Below, in pieces: positions 25,781 through 35,206 of a stretch of 50,184 nt of DNA (its first letter is position 1; each line of letters starts with the position of its first letter). Source of the stretch: an uncultured Bacteroidales bacterium (lineage in GTDB: Bacteria; Bacteroidota; Bacteroidia; Bacteroidales; UBA932); the NCBI GenBank assembly GCA_944322715.1, contig CALUPT010000018.1, forward strand, positions 1-50,184, in the 5' to 3' direction. Under the pieces are notes generated by a model. It saw only the letters and a list, made by a program, of their open reading frames with translations, was not told where the DNA came from and ran no database searches. The position numbers and the translations under genes were made by a program.

Positions 25781-26364
25781 TGTCCCGTGCGGAGCATAAT
25801 CTCATCAGAATAGGCCAGGTATTGAAATCCAACGGTACCGATGGTGAAGTCGTGATGGGATTCCGCGACATCGACCCCGTTGATATCGACCTTGAGGAAC
25901 CGGTGTTCATCCGTCTGGATGGGACTCCGGTTCCTTTCTTTATTGAAAGTTTCACTTTGCGGGGCAATTCGAAGGCCATAGTCAGGCTCACGGACATCCG
26001 CTCCGGCGCCGATGCCGAAGAAATAACCGGGCATCCGGTCTACGCGGAAGCGGAAAGCCTCGGAGAAGAATATCCCGACGAAGATGATCTCTCTTTTCTG
26101 ACAGGATGGACCCTGTATAATGCCAGGCCTGACAATGACGGAGGGAACGGGACAGGTGACAGAAACGGCATGGGACAGGCCCGTCAGAGGGAAAAGGTAG
26201 GGGAAGTGACGGATTTCCTGGACATTCCGGGCAACCCGTGCATCGTTGCCGAAACAAAAAAAGGAGCGGTGACAATACCGCTCCATGAAGATCTGATAAT
26301 TTCAACGGACCCCGGATCCCGTTCCATCACAATGGAAATCCCGGACGGCCTGCTGTCGCTCTGA
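25780..26364 (+). CDS. rimM: Ribosome maturation factor RimM
   Basis: This 194-residue 16S rRNA processing factor binds the 30S head through S19. The N-terminal RimM barrel (IGQVLKSNGTDGEV...IRLDGTPVPFFIES) is followed by the PRC barrel beginning near residue 100. Residues 115-138 are a glycine/asparagine/aspartate-rich insertion absent from most relatives I recall. It sits directly behind rpsP, a widespread arrangement (rpsP-rimM-trmD-rplS in many bacteria), but here trmD and rplS do not follow. Confidence 0.92.
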   Translation: MSRAEHNLIRIGQVLKSNGTDGEVVMGFRDIDPVDIDLEEPVFIRLDGTPVPFFIESFTLRGNSKAIVRLTDIRSGADAEEITGHPVYAEAESLGEEYPDEDDLSFLTGWTLYNARPDNDGGNGTGDRNGMGQARQREKVGEVTDFLDIPGNPCIVAETKKGAVTIPLHEDLIISTDPGSRSITMEIPDGLLSL

Positions 26365-26381
26365 CAGTATCCTGTCCGTTT

Positions 26382-27053
26382 CTATAATCCGGCTTCTGCC
26401 GTTTTCATTTCATAGTCGGATCTGACATCCTGGTAGAAGGCAGCCTGGGCAGTCATCATGTACGGGGAAAGGAAAAGTATTCCGATACCGAGAGTCAGGA
26501 TGCAGAGCAGCATCCAGCCGATAAAGCTGAGATGCAGACAGAATAGGTCCAGTTTCCTGCCGGACATCATTCTGCCGCTCAGCCTGATTGCATCGCGTAC
26601 GGACAGTTCCGGTCTGTCCACGAGAATATACGGAGTCATTGCGTACGAATACGCCTTGATTATGCCCGGAACTATCAGCAGGAGAGACCACAGGAAAATG
26701 AATATCCCCATCAGCAGCTGTCCCAGTACGATATGTCCCCAGTTCCCGAATCCCTGAGAGAACAGGTTCCCCACAAGGCCCGTATCCCCTTCCCGATGGA
26801 GTCTCTTGAACGTATTGTAATATCCCACCTGCAGAGGGGACAGGAACAACAGGGAAAGGAGGATCGTCGAACCGCTTGCAGCGACAAACAGTACAGGCGA
26901 TACCCAAAGGAGATCACTGCCGTTTCCCTGCAATGCAGATGGAGCCGTACATACCGCTGCAATGGCAAAATATACGATAGCAGTGACAATGGACTCCGGC
27001 CAGCTGCCTTTCAGGGCATCGAGAGCCGAATTCTTGTAATCCTGATTTTTCAT
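26382..27053 (-). CDS. DUF975 family membrane protein
   Basis: This 223-residue integral membrane protein has about six hydrophobic segments. NYKNSALDALKG-like N-terminus, LFLSPLQVGYYNTFKRLHR and LWSLLLIVPGIIKAYSYAMTPYIL are characteristic of the DUF975 family, followed by a second pair of helices. The function of the family is unknown. It has no obvious operon partner, converging on rimM with a 17-base gap. Confidence 0.85.
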   Translation of the reverse strand: MKNQDYKNSALDALKGSWPESIVTAIVYFAIAAVCTAPSALQGNGSDLLWVSPVLFVAASGSTILLSLLFLSPLQVGYYNTFKRLHREGDTGLVGNLFSQGFGNWGHIVLGQLLMGIFIFLWSLLLIVPGIIKAYSYAMTPYILVDRPELSVRDAIRLSGRMMSGRKLDLFCLHLSFIGWMLLCILTLGIGILFLSPYMMTAQAAFYQDVRSDYEMKTAEAGL

Positions 27054-27088
27054 ATCCTTATCCTTTATTCGTGCCGTTGCGGCAGATG

Positions 27089-27913
27089 TTACCTTTTGAC
27101 ATATACGGATGCATGGAAGTCATCCATGCATACAGTCATGGATGGCAGAGTCTTGCTGGCCTCCAGTTCGAAATCGATGTTGTCCACCTGGCCAAGCGCG
27201 GTCAGTGGCAGATTCTTCCATCTGGTCAGCAGGCTGTCCGGCTCCGTCCCGTCATTGTCTTCCGACCGGAAGTCGGCCAGATAATACTCGACGGTACCCG
27301 TTTCCGCCCCATCAAGATATCCCCTGATGACAAGCTTCAGCCAGTCCCCCTTGCCGAACCTGTACGGAGAATTCTCGTACATCATGTGATGCACCATCTC
27401 ATACGTATTGATAATCCGGCACATCTGCGGGGTGCAGGTCCCGTACTCGGCTTCCATAAACACGATATCATGCTCAGGCATCAGGCTGACATTGTCCGCC
27501 TGCAGGAACACCGCGCATGTATTCAATCCCTGATGCGACTTCGTTCCGTATGCGGTATATTGCGGATACTCGTTCTCTGTCCCGGGGAACGGGGAATATT
27601 TTTCCACTTCCTGTACTACACCATCCTTTACGATTTTCCCGTCAGCGACAAGGGTATCCTTTTTCATGGTCAGACCGAAGCCTCCTGTCATCTTCTCCTG
27701 CTCCGCTACCCTGCTGCTGGCAAATCCGAGGTATGCGCCGGAAACACTGCCGGAGAACACGCCTTCCACATAGATGCTGTCGTTACCGAACAGTTCTATC
27801 GGGTTATAGAATTCGAAATCATTGTATGACTGCACAGTAATCTCATAATAGGTGTCGTTGAGACACGATGCCGCCATGGCTGCAGCAACCAATATCACAA
27901 AAAATCTTTTCAT
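27089..27913 (-). CDS. DUF4465 family lipoprotein
   Basis: This 274-residue protein begins with a short signal peptide ending in the lipobox AASC (Cys17). The body matches DUF4465, a beta-sandwich domain of Bacteroidota surface proteins: the pattern WLKLVIRGYLDGAETGTVEYYLADF, then LGQVDNIDFELEAS, and a final CMDDF. The family is of unknown function and often found among cell-surface proteins. It lies 95 bases after dapF on the same strand and has its own promoter-like sequence, so it may be independent of the lysine operon. I chose the ATG at 27913 because it starts the signal peptide. Confidence 0.75.
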   Translation of the reverse strand: MKRFFVILVAAAMAASCLNDTYYEITVQSYNDFEFYNPIELFGNDSIYVEGVFSGSVSGAYLGFASSRVAEQEKMTGGFGLTMKKDTLVADGKIVKDGVVQEVEKYSPFPGTENEYPQYTAYGTKSHQGLNTCAVFLQADNVSLMPEHDIVFMEAEYGTCTPQMCRIINTYEMVHHMMYENSPYRFGKGDWLKLVIRGYLDGAETGTVEYYLADFRSEDNDGTEPDSLLTRWKNLPLTALGQVDNIDFELEASKTLPSMTVCMDDFHASVYVKR

Positions 27914-27945
27914 CTCGTTTCTGTTATATCCGTGCGAAGATAGCA

Positions 27946-27953
27946 CAAAAATA
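27946..27953 (-). promoter_or_regulatory. Possible promoter of the DUF4465 gene
   Basis: On the minus strand TATTTTTG (27953-27946) matches the -7 consensus, and a near match TATCTTCG lies 11 bases downstream. No good -33 box is visible. Confidence 0.3.
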
Positions 27954-28008
27954 CCACCCCGCAAAATCGCAGGCACCATACTGCACTGTCCGATGCATAA
28001 AGGCAAGG

Positions 28009-28950
28009 TTACGGTCTGCCCGAGGAGGCAGGAAGGACCTCCGCAACGTATGCGGCCGGCCCGGTGAGCCACACATCCGCTGCACCATCCTCCACCGGCC
28101 GGAAATCCACTGCAAGCATATCCCTGAGAGCCATGACATCGACATGGACCCTGCCATCCCTGTAGCGTCCTACCGCATCCCTGAAATGATGAGGGACATC
28201 CCGGGCGGCCGAAAGATAATGGAATGTCGCAATGGCCGCCGCGGTTATCCCGGTACCGCAGGCAAAGGTCTCATCCTCAACGCCCTTCTCGTATGTCCTT
28301 ACATTGAGGATGCCTCGGACGGGTTCGACGAAATTGACATTAGTCCCGACAGGAGCAAACTCCTGGCTGTTCCTTATCGCCATTCCATCCCAACGGACAT
28401 CATAGTCTTTCAGATTGCGGACGAACTTCACGAAATGTCTGGTCCCCGTATCGAGGAAATATCCGTTGAGACGGTCGGGAGAATCCGCAGTTACGTAAGA
28501 CTGTGCAGACGGATTGCCGTAACATGTGATGCCGTGGACATCTTTCATCCGAAGCCTGACTTTCCTGACAAGGCCATCCGACTTCACTATCTCTGCCTGA
28601 TGCGGTCCATCGGCAGCCACGAAAGTGTAGATGGCGTTACCGGCGGCACGGTCCCCGCCATCCGAAGAGGCGGCGGCCGCTGAAGGTACTATCCCGAGAT
28701 CCGCGGCAAACGCCGCTATGCAACGCCCTCCGTTGCCGCACATCATGCCGCCGGAACCGTCCGAGTTGTAATACACCATCCTGAAATCGGCATCCGCACA
28801 AGCCTCCAAAAGCATAAGTCCATCCGCTCCGATTCCGTACCGGCGGTCGCAGAGGGAAGCCACCTGCTCCGGAGCAAGGACAATGTCCGCCTGCCTGTTG
28901 TCCGCAAGCAGGAAATCATTTCCTGCTCCCTGGTATTTGTACAGTTTCAT
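28009..28950 (-). CDS. dapF: Diaminopimelate epimerase
   Basis: This 313-residue enzyme converts LL- to meso-diaminopimelate, the direct precursor of lysine and the cross-linking residue of peptidoglycan. The catalytic cysteines lie in CGNGGRC (Cys71) and ACGTGITA. MKLYKYQGAGNDFLL is the family N-terminus and fixes the start at 28950. Residues near 90-110 form an alanine/serine/glycine-rich insertion. It is the last pathway gene of the lysine/DAP operon, 45 bases after the aminotransferase gene. Confidence 0.94.
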   Translation of the reverse strand: MKLYKYQGAGNDFLLADNRQADIVLAPEQVASLCDRRYGIGADGLMLLEACADADFRMVYYNSDGSGGMMCGNGGRCIAAFAADLGIVPSAAAASSDGGDRAAGNAIYTFVAADGPHQAEIVKSDGLVRKVRLRMKDVHGITCYGNPSAQSYVTADSPDRLNGYFLDTGTRHFVKFVRNLKDYDVRWDGMAIRNSQEFAPVGTNVNFVEPVRGILNVRTYEKGVEDETFACGTGITAAAIATFHYLSAARDVPHHFRDAVGRYRDGRVHVDVMALRDMLAVDFRPVEDGAADVWLTGPAAYVAEVLPASSGRP

Positions 28951-28995
28951 CTTTGCTTGAAATTTATCGCAGCACACATCGTGATAACCATGGAA

Positions 28996-30222
28996 TCATC
29001 TGTCTCTGCCGCCCCGGGCGGGATAGAGAGCCTGACCATGACTATCTGAAAGCAGTGAAGCCAGAAGCCTGATGCCCTCGCGGATACGGTCTGCAGACAT
29101 GAACGAGAAATTTAGCCTCATCGTATTGCGCCCTCCGCCATCCGGATGGAAAAAGCTGCCTGCCACGTATGCCACCCCTGCATCGAGGGCCGTATCGTAG
29201 AATTTTACCGAATCGAACCCTTGAGGCAATGTAAGGAAGACAAAGAGCCCGCCATCGGGATGAGTCCACGAGACCCCCTCCGGCATTGTCCGCTCCAGCA
29301 TGTCGAGCAGGACATCCCGCTTTTCCTTATACAGAGCCTTGCTTTTGGCCAGATTGCGGTCAAGACTGCCATCGGAAATGAATTCCGCCGCCACATACTG
29401 GTCGAACACCGGAGGACAGAGGTCGAGCGACTGCTTGCAGACATATATCTTGTCCAGCACATCCGGATGCCCGAAAATCCAACCCAATCTGAATCCCGGA
29501 GCCATGATCTTGGAAAACGACCCGAGATGCATGGTAATGTCGGGGTCAATGGAATATATGGTCGGAACATCCTCTCCTTCATACCTCAGTTCCCGGTAAG
29601 GGGAATCCTCCACTATCAGCATTCCGTACTTCCTTGCCACTCCGGCCAGTCCGAGACGGTGCCCAAAAGGCAGGGTCTCCCCGGAAGGATTCTGGAAGTC
29701 AGGAATGGAGTAGATGAATTTCAGCCTTTTCCCCTCCGAAACCGCCTGCTCCGCAGCCTTTGCGTATGCTGCGGCAAACCTGTCCGGATCCGGATCATAT
29801 TCCACTCCCCTGACATCCGCCCTGTAGGAACGGAACGACTGCAACGCACCGAGATAGGAAGGGCTGGAAGTCAGAATGACATCTCCGGGATCCGCAAGTA
29901 TCCTCGTACAGACATCTATGCCCTGTTGGGAAGAAGAGGTGATCTGTATCCTTCCGACAGGGACGCCGTATCTTGCGGACAATGCTTCACGGAGTTCCGT
30001 AACTCCCTGGGTAGCCCCGTACTGGAACGCCTTTGCCCCTGTCCTGTCTATTACATCCGACATTATCCGCCTGAAATCCCCGAGAGGGAAGGTATCGGCA
30101 GAGGGATAGCCTCCGGCAAAGGAATATATGGCATTCAGATCCACCCTCCTGAAGATGTCCCTTACGGGTGAACGGAAAAAGGAGGCTGTATCTTCTGAAA
30201 ACAGATGTGCGTAATTCTCCAT
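28996..30222 (-). CDS. PLP aminotransferase of the DAP operon, probable acyl-DAP aminotransferase
   Basis: This 408-residue fold-type I aminotransferase resembles the 2-aminoadipate/MocR-catalytic group: FAGGYPSADTFP, QYGATQGVTELREALS, NPSGETLP and the PLP lysine in SFSKIMAPGFRLGW. It lacks a MocR-type DNA-binding domain. Its place between dapD and dapF suggests that it performs the aminotransfer step at N-acyl-2-amino-6-oxopimelate (the DapC step), because no other aminotransferase is in the cluster. That role is inferred from context; a separate 2-aminoadipate, aromatic or branched-chain role is possible. An in-frame ATG two codons upstream is an alternative start. Confidence 0.8.
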   Translation of the reverse strand: MENYAHLFSEDTASFFRSPVRDIFRRVDLNAIYSFAGGYPSADTFPLGDFRRIMSDVIDRTGAKAFQYGATQGVTELREALSARYGVPVGRIQITSSSQQGIDVCTRILADPGDVILTSSPSYLGALQSFRSYRADVRGVEYDPDPDRFAAAYAKAAEQAVSEGKRLKFIYSIPDFQNPSGETLPFGHRLGLAGVARKYGMLIVEDSPYRELRYEGEDVPTIYSIDPDITMHLGSFSKIMAPGFRLGWIFGHPDVLDKIYVCKQSLDLCPPVFDQYVAAEFISDGSLDRNLAKSKALYKEKRDVLLDMLERTMPEGVSWTHPDGGLFVFLTLPQGFDSVKFYDTALDAGVAYVAGSFFHPDGGGRNTMRLNFSFMSADRIREGIRLLASLLSDSHGQALYPARGGRDR

Positions 30223-30254
30223 GACCATAATGCAACGGATTCTTCAGGATTCTG

Positions 30255-31046
30255 TCAGCGCAGGAGGTCCTCCAGAACGACGGATGCCGCCGTCTTGGCA
30301 TCCCTGTATTTCACTATGACGGGGGTATAGATATGGATTCCCGCTTCCGCGCCGGGGCCTTTGCTGACGGGACGGCTTCCCGCCACAACCACAGCCCCCT
30401 CGGGAACGATCATCTGACCCGCCGCATTTGCACGGATATATTCTCCCTTAGTGGCATCGTATATCGCCGTGGATGAGTTGATTATCACCCCGGTAGCAAT
30501 GACGGCGTTCTCTTTTACAATGGTTCCCTCGTATATCCCGCAGTTCCCGCCTATGAACACATTGTCCTCGATAATGACAGGAAGCGCGCCCACAGGCTCC
30601 AGCACTCCCCCGAGCTGTGAGGCTGCGGACAGATGCACGTGTTTCCCGACCTGGGCACAGGATCCTACAAGGGCATGGGAATCTATCATCGTATCCGAAT
30701 CGACGTACGCCCCTATATTGATATAAGATGGAGGCATCACAATGACCGATGGCGCCAGATAGGCCCCCGTCCTGACGGCGCTTCCTCCCGGAACTATCCT
30801 TACCCCGTCCTCGGGAGTGAACTTCCTTGCCGGAATGGTATCCTTGTCATAGAAACTGAACTGTCCCTGCGACATGTCGGTAAGTTTCCCGTATCTGAAC
30901 CCTTCCAGAATCACTTCCTTGACCCAGGAATTCACCTTCCATTCGCCGTTTGTCTTCTCTGCGACCCTGACCTTGCCTGACTCGAGGTCACGGACCAGGG
31001 CATTGAATCTGTCAAGCTGCATGTTTTCCATTTCCATTATTTTCAT
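30255..31046 (-). CDS. dapD: Tetrahydrodipicolinate N-succinyltransferase
   Basis: This 263-residue enzyme acylates tetrahydrodipicolinate, committing the pathway to the acyl branch. The N-terminal helical domain (about 1-100) is followed by a left-handed beta-helix of hexapeptide repeats (from [30 protein letters not shown] onwards in pattern). The length is typical of DapD (about 270) and the sequence is nearer to the succinyl than the acetyl enzymes, although the acyl donor cannot be proved by eye. It lies between dapA (19 bases) and the aminotransferase gene (about 32 bases). Confidence 0.9.
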   Translation of the reverse strand: MKIMEMENMQLDRFNALVRDLESGKVRVAEKTNGEWKVNSWVKEVILEGFRYGKLTDMSQGQFSFYDKDTIPARKFTPEDGVRIVPGGSAVRTGAYLAPSVIVMPPSYINIGAYVDSDTMIDSHALVGSCAQVGKHVHLSAASQLGGVLEPVGALPVIIEDNVFIGGNCGIYEGTIVKENAVIATGVIINSSTAIYDATKGEYIRANAAGQMIVPEGAVVVAGSRPVSKGPGAEAGIHIYTPVIVKYRDAKTAASVVLEDLLR

Positions 31047-31065
31047 AACAGGTCATTCGCTTCGC

Positions 31066-31959
31066 TCAGGATATGCCCGGAGCGGAAACGATTTCCCGCA
31101 TCTTTTCGTAAGTCTCCGGCTCGCAGGTCGTGAGCGGCAGACGCAGTTCGTTGCATATCAGCCCCATTGCGGCAAGACCGGCCTTGACCGGAATCGGATT
31201 GCTCTCGATGAAACATGCCTTGAACAGCGGCATCAGCCTTTCGTTCAGGGACTCCGCCCCGTCCATATCTCCGGAAGCTGCGGCAGACACAAGTCCGGAC
31301 ATCAGACGCGGGGCAATGTTGGAGGCCACGCTTATCACCCCCGCCCCTCCGGCCTGCATTATTTCAAGCGTCTGGTCATCATTTCCACTCAGCACAGTGA
31401 AACCATCCGGAGCATCCGCCAGTATGGCCCGTATCTGGGGAATGTCTCCCGAGGCCTCCTTGATGGCGATGATATTGTCCGTTCCGGCCAGTTCCAGCGT
31501 CGTTTCCGGACACATGTTCACCCCTGTCCTCGACGGGACGTTATACAGGACTATCGGCTTGTCGGTCTCGGATGCCACTGCCCTGAAATACTCGGCAATG
31601 CCCCTCTGGACAGGCTTGTTGTAATAAGGTACGACCACCAGGAAAATATCGGCTCCCCTGTCTTCCAAAAGACGCATGTTGCGCACCGTATGTTTCAGGG
31701 AGTTGGTCCCGACACCGACCATCACAGGCCTGCCGCCGCAACGGGCCGCGGCACATTCCGTCAGAGCGACCTTCTCATCATCCTCCAGACACGGGGTCTC
31801 CCCGGTAGAGCCGAGCGGCACAAGGAAATCCACCCCTGCCATCACCTGCCTGTCCACCAGCGCCCCAAAAGCCTCATAATCGACTTTCCCATCCCGGAAC
31901 GGAGTCACGAGGGCGGTACCCAACCCCCGAAGTATGAAACTGCTGTCAATCCTGCCCAT
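31066..31959 (-). CDS. dapA: 4-hydroxy-tetrahydrodipicolinate synthase
   Basis: This 297-residue TIM-barrel aldolase condenses pyruvate with aspartate semialdehyde. The Schiff-base lysine is in AIKEASG, the tyrosine relay in NVPSRTGVN and VVPYYNKP, and the N-terminal PLGSTGETPCL is the variant of the usual GTTGE motif. I chose the ATG at 31959; a TTG two codons earlier is in frame but unlikely. The gene begins two bases after the dapB stop codon, indicating close translational coupling. Confidence 0.94.
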   Translation of the reverse strand: MGRIDSSFILRGLGTALVTPFRDGKVDYEAFGALVDRQVMAGVDFLVPLGSTGETPCLEDDEKVALTECAAARCGGRPVMVGVGTNSLKHTVRNMRLLEDRGADIFLVVVPYYNKPVQRGIAEYFRAVASETDKPIVLYNVPSRTGVNMCPETTLELAGTDNIIAIKEASGDIPQIRAILADAPDGFTVLSGNDDQTLEIMQAGGAGVISVASNIAPRLMSGLVSAAASGDMDGAESLNERLMPLFKACFIESNPIPVKAGLAAMGLICNELRLPLTTCEPETYEKMREIVSAPGIS

Positions 31960-31961
31960 AG

Positions 31962-32630
31962 TCAAGCGAATATTATGTCCTTGAAATCATAGACCCCTTC
32001 AAGCCTGTCCGCCCGTATTGCGGCCTCGACGGCACCCCTGGCGAATCCTGCACGGGAGAAGGCCTCATGCTTCAGCACAATCCGGTCATCCGCACCCTCG
32101 AATCCCACAATATGTATTCCGGGAATCTCGCCGCAGCGGACGGACTGGATATCCGTCTTCACCCCCATATTGCCATCCACTATCTCCGCCAGACTCCGGG
32201 CCGTCCCGCTCGGAGCATCCAGCTTGTGGCAATGGTGCATTTCCACCATATAAGGGCTGTAGCCTCCGGTCAGAGCCATTTTCTTCGAGATGAAATCATT
32301 CACCGCAAAGAAGATATTTACTCCGATGGAGAAATTGGACGCATATACCATGGTGGTCCCGCATTTCCTGAAATATGCCGTAACCTCGTCCCTGATGTCA
32401 TCCCAGCCTGTGGTCCCTATCACCACGGCCTTGAAATTCTCCGCCAGGAACCTGTAGTTCTCCCTGATTGCGGCAGGGACAGTGAAATCTATACAGACAG
32501 ACTCATGCGCCACTTCCGGGTCGAACGATCTGATGTCCTCGCTTTTTCCGGCGCATTCTATGCCCATCTCCTGCAAGGTCTTCTCGACCATGCGGCCCAT
32601 CTTACCGTATCCGCTGATCACCGCTTTCAT
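31962..32630 (-). CDS. dapB: 4-hydroxy-tetrahydrodipicolinate reductase
   Basis: This 222-residue NAD(P)H-dependent reductase acts right after DapA. It has the Rossmann motif ISGYGKMGRMV at the N-terminus and the family signature HHCHKLDAPSGTA with catalytic histidine and lysine. It is shorter than E. coli DapB (273 residues) but complete for the short form seen in Bacteroidota. The start at 32630 lies 29 bases inside the end of lysC, so the genes overlap. Confidence 0.93.
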   Translation of the reverse strand: MKAVISGYGKMGRMVEKTLQEMGIECAGKSEDIRSFDPEVAHESVCIDFTVPAAIRENYRFLAENFKAVVIGTTGWDDIRDEVTAYFRKCGTTMVYASNFSIGVNIFFAVNDFISKKMALTGGYSPYMVEMHHCHKLDAPSGTARSLAEIVDGNMGVKTDIQSVRCGEIPGIHIVGFEGADDRIVLKHEAFSRAGFARGAVEAAIRADRLEGVYDFKDIIFA

Positions 32631-33987
32631 AGCCATTGTCCTCAAAAAGATATTTATGCACCTCACGTACGGCATCCTTCATGGATGACCTGTCCACGAC
32701 AAAACTTATGTTCACGAACGAGGCTCCCTGGGATATCATGTAGACATTGCAGTCCTTCAGGGAAGCCATGGTCTGCTTCAGAAGCCCGCGCAGATTCACT
32801 ATGTTCTTGCCTATCACCGATATCTGGGCCTTGTCCCTGTCCACGTCCACCTCCGCGAATTCCGACAGGGCCTTCACTACCTCATCTATGTCCTGGTTCC
32901 CATCCATTGTCAGGGATATGTTCGCCTCGGATGTACTGATAAGGTCGACCGACACCTTGTACTGGCTGAATATCGCAAAAACCTTCTGCAGGAAACCCGA
33001 CACGTTGATCATCTTGGTCGAGAATATGTTGAGCAGCAGGATATTCTCCTTGTAGGACACAGACTTCACCCCATCCTCTATCCTGTCGCTCTGAAGTATT
33101 GCAGTCCCTTCCCCGGCCGGATTCATGGAATTGAGCACATAGACAGGGATGTTCTTCATCACCGCCGGCTCGATGGTCATCGGATGCAGCACCTTCGCCC
33201 CGAAATGAGCCATCTCCGCGGCCTCTTCGAACGATATCCTGCTGATGCTCTTCGTATCGGGGACAATCCTCGGGTCGGCGGTCCTCACTCCATCCACATC
33301 CGTCCAGATCTCTATCCTCTCCGCATCGAGGGCCATACCGATGAGGGATGCGGAATAGTCGGAACCTCCGCGGCCGAGTACCGTGGTCTCCCCTTTTGCC
33401 GTAGCGGCGATGAACCCCTGGGTAATGACGGCATCGGCGCCCGAATACGCTTCGGCCACGATTTCCGGCACACGGGCCGCAATCGCCGCCATGTCCGGCT
33501 CCCCTTTCATGTAGCAGTCGGATGTGACGATCATTCTGCGGGCATCCACGAAACGGGTGACAATTCCTCTCGCATTCATCGCATAGCATATAATGGTGGA
33601 TGAAAGCCATTCCCCGCGCGATATTATCCTCGCCCTGCTCCTGTCGGTCAGTTCGCCGAGAGAGCACACGGCTCCCACGAAGTCCCTGAGTTCCCGGCAT
33701 ATCTCCTCCACCTTTGCACACGCTTCATCGCATGAGCCGCTGTCTTTCAGAAGTTCCTTTGCCAGTTCAGTATGCCTTGCAGCCAGGTCATCTATGTAAC
33801 CGTCAGCCGCCTCCCTGTCCCTTGCCCCGGCACAGTCCGTAATCCTGTACAGAAGGTCAGTCACCTTCGAGAGTGCGGAGACCACTACAACCGGCTTCTG
33901 AGCCAGCCTGTCCCCGACAATCGATATTGTCCTCGTTATTGCTTCACAGTTTGCGACAGATGTGCCGCCGAATTTCATTACTATCAT
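32602..33987 (-). CDS. lysC: Aspartate kinase
   Basis: This 461-residue monofunctional aspartokinase phosphorylates aspartate at the start of the lysine, methionine and threonine pathway. MKFGGTSV near the N-terminus and GRGGSDYSA are the amino acid kinase motifs, and two ACT domains fill the C-terminal 150 residues, so feedback inhibition (most likely by lysine) is expected. There is no fused homoserine dehydrogenase. Its position in the DAP operon suggests that it is the lysine-specific isoenzyme. The ATG at 33987 lies 50 bases after the M20 gene; an alternative is at 33978. Confidence 0.94.
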   Translation of the reverse strand: MIVMKFGGTSVANCEAITRTISIVGDRLAQKPVVVVSALSKVTDLLYRITDCAGARDREAADGYIDDLAARHTELAKELLKDSGSCDEACAKVEEICRELRDFVGAVCSLGELTDRSRARIISRGEWLSSTIICYAMNARGIVTRFVDARRMIVTSDCYMKGEPDMAAIAARVPEIVAEAYSGADAVITQGFIAATAKGETTVLGRGGSDYSASLIGMALDAERIEIWTDVDGVRTADPRIVPDTKSISRISFEEAAEMAHFGAKVLHPMTIEPAVMKNIPVYVLNSMNPAGEGTAILQSDRIEDGVKSVSYKENILLLNIFSTKMINVSGFLQKVFAIFSQYKVSVDLISTSEANISLTMDGNQDIDEVVKALSEFAEVDVDRDKAQISVIGKNIVNLRGLLKQTMASLKDCNVYMISQGASFVNISFVVDRSSMKDAVREVHKYLFEDNGYESGDQRIR

Positions 33988-34037
33988 AGTCCGTTTTATT
34001 TTTTGTCCGTTTTGCCGGTTTCCCGGCCGTACAGTCA

Positions 34038-35081
34038 TCAGAGCCGTCTTTTGAGCTCTTCAAACATTCTGATATAATTTTCCGTCGCCTGCTCCATATC
34101 GCCGAGCAGGATATATTCGCCATCAGTGTGCGCTACAAGAATAGAACCCGGCCCGCACAGGGCCTTGTGCCTGAAATTCGTAAGCTGGGGAGCATCGCTT
34201 CCGAATGCCACGGTCTTGGTCCCGAATCCATCCAGCGTCAGGTACCCGGCAGGCGTATCGCCTCCGAACGCCTCGACATCTATATATTCATCCTTGAATC
34301 CGTCCATCACTTCGCACACCATCCTGTCGCTTGCGAAAGTCGTCCTGAAATAGATGCGGAAAGTCAGGCGGTCGCTCAGTATGTTCTGGGGATTGTCGCT
34401 GGCCAGCCTGCCTACATTCCATGTGGTCTCGCCGAGCATGGGATCCATCGGGAAATCCACCGCCCTGAGCGCATTCATCATGTCCACGAAACGCTCCACC
34501 GCACTTGCGCCATAGACAGGATAGCCGGAATGGAAGCTCTTGCCTTTTACCGTCACCGCAAAGGACTTGGTACCCTTGCTTGCCGAGACCATCCTGTTGT
34601 CCGTCGGCTCTCCGACTATGACATACTCTCCACCGGGATATTTGTTACGGAAATCCTTCGCACCGAGCGAACCGGTCTCCTCTCCGTAAAGAAGAAGCAG
34701 GCCGAACCCTTCCTCCCCCCTTTCCGCAAGCCGCAGACAGGCATTGTACATGGAGAACAGCTGACCCTTGGCATCGCAGGCGCCTCTCCCCCGTATCACG
34801 GTCTGCCCATCATCCCTCTTCTCCACGACAGGAGGTATGTAAGGAGGGACAGTATCGTAATGGGTACAGAACACGATCCGCGGCTCTCCCCACGAAAGGA
34901 GGATGTTGGATGGCGCCGGACAGGTCCCGTCGCCTTGCTCCGGAACGGTATCCGCCATGTAGACATTGACCTCGCAACCCGACACAGGAAGCCTCCTGAT
35001 CAGGAATTCGGATAGAGTGCCTTCTTTCGATGAAGACGAATCAATGCCCAGTATTTCAAGAAAAAGGTCAAGGTCCATCAT
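34038..35081 (-). CDS. M20 metallopeptidase, probable acyl-diaminopimelate deacylase
   Basis: This 347-residue zinc hydrolase of the M20 family has ligand residues His74 and Asp103, catalytic Asp76 and Glu134, ligands Glu135 and Glu158, and a C-terminal AHTDGEY histidine. It is shorter than DapE (about 375) and looks closer to the LysK/ArgE-like deacylases. As the first gene of an operon with dapD and an aminotransferase, it most likely removes the acyl group from N-acyl-LL-diaminopimelate. That substrate is inferred; an ornithine or citrulline deacylase role is the alternative. Two adjacent ATG codons (35081, 35078) can start it. Confidence 0.82.
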   Translation of the reverse strand: MMDLDLFLEILGIDSSSSKEGTLSEFLIRRLPVSGCEVNVYMADTVPEQGDGTCPAPSNILLSWGEPRIVFCTHYDTVPPYIPPVVEKRDDGQTVIRGRGACDAKGQLFSMYNACLRLAERGEEGFGLLLLYGEETGSLGAKDFRNKYPGGEYVIVGEPTDNRMVSASKGTKSFAVTVKGKSFHSGYPVYGASAVERFVDMMNALRAVDFPMDPMLGETTWNVGRLASDNPQNILSDRLTFRIYFRTTFASDRMVCEVMDGFKDEYIDVEAFGGDTPAGYLTLDGFGTKTVAFGSDAPQLTNFRHKALCGPGSILVAHTDGEYILLGDMEQATENYIRMFEELKRRL

Positions 35082-35126
35082 TGCATGCCGGTTATATGGC
35101 AAGTACACAAAAAAAGTACAAGCCTA

Positions 35127-35134
35127 CAAATTTA
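35127..35134 (-). promoter_or_regulatory. Probable promoter of the lysine/DAP operon
   Basis: On the minus strand TAAATTTG (35134-35127) is a perfect -7 box. The -33 region is weak. The leader would be only about 40 bases, too short for a lysine riboswitch. Confidence 0.45.
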
Positions 35135-35206
35135 TCTAAATATTTTCAGAATCTTCCTATAAATCGTTTTGAAATTTCGGCAAAAATTCCCATAAAACCT
35201 TTTCTT

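Noticed and set aside
35082..35127. Lysine riboswitch before the DAP operon
   Set aside because: The predicted leader is only about 40 bases and contains no lysine-aptamer signature.
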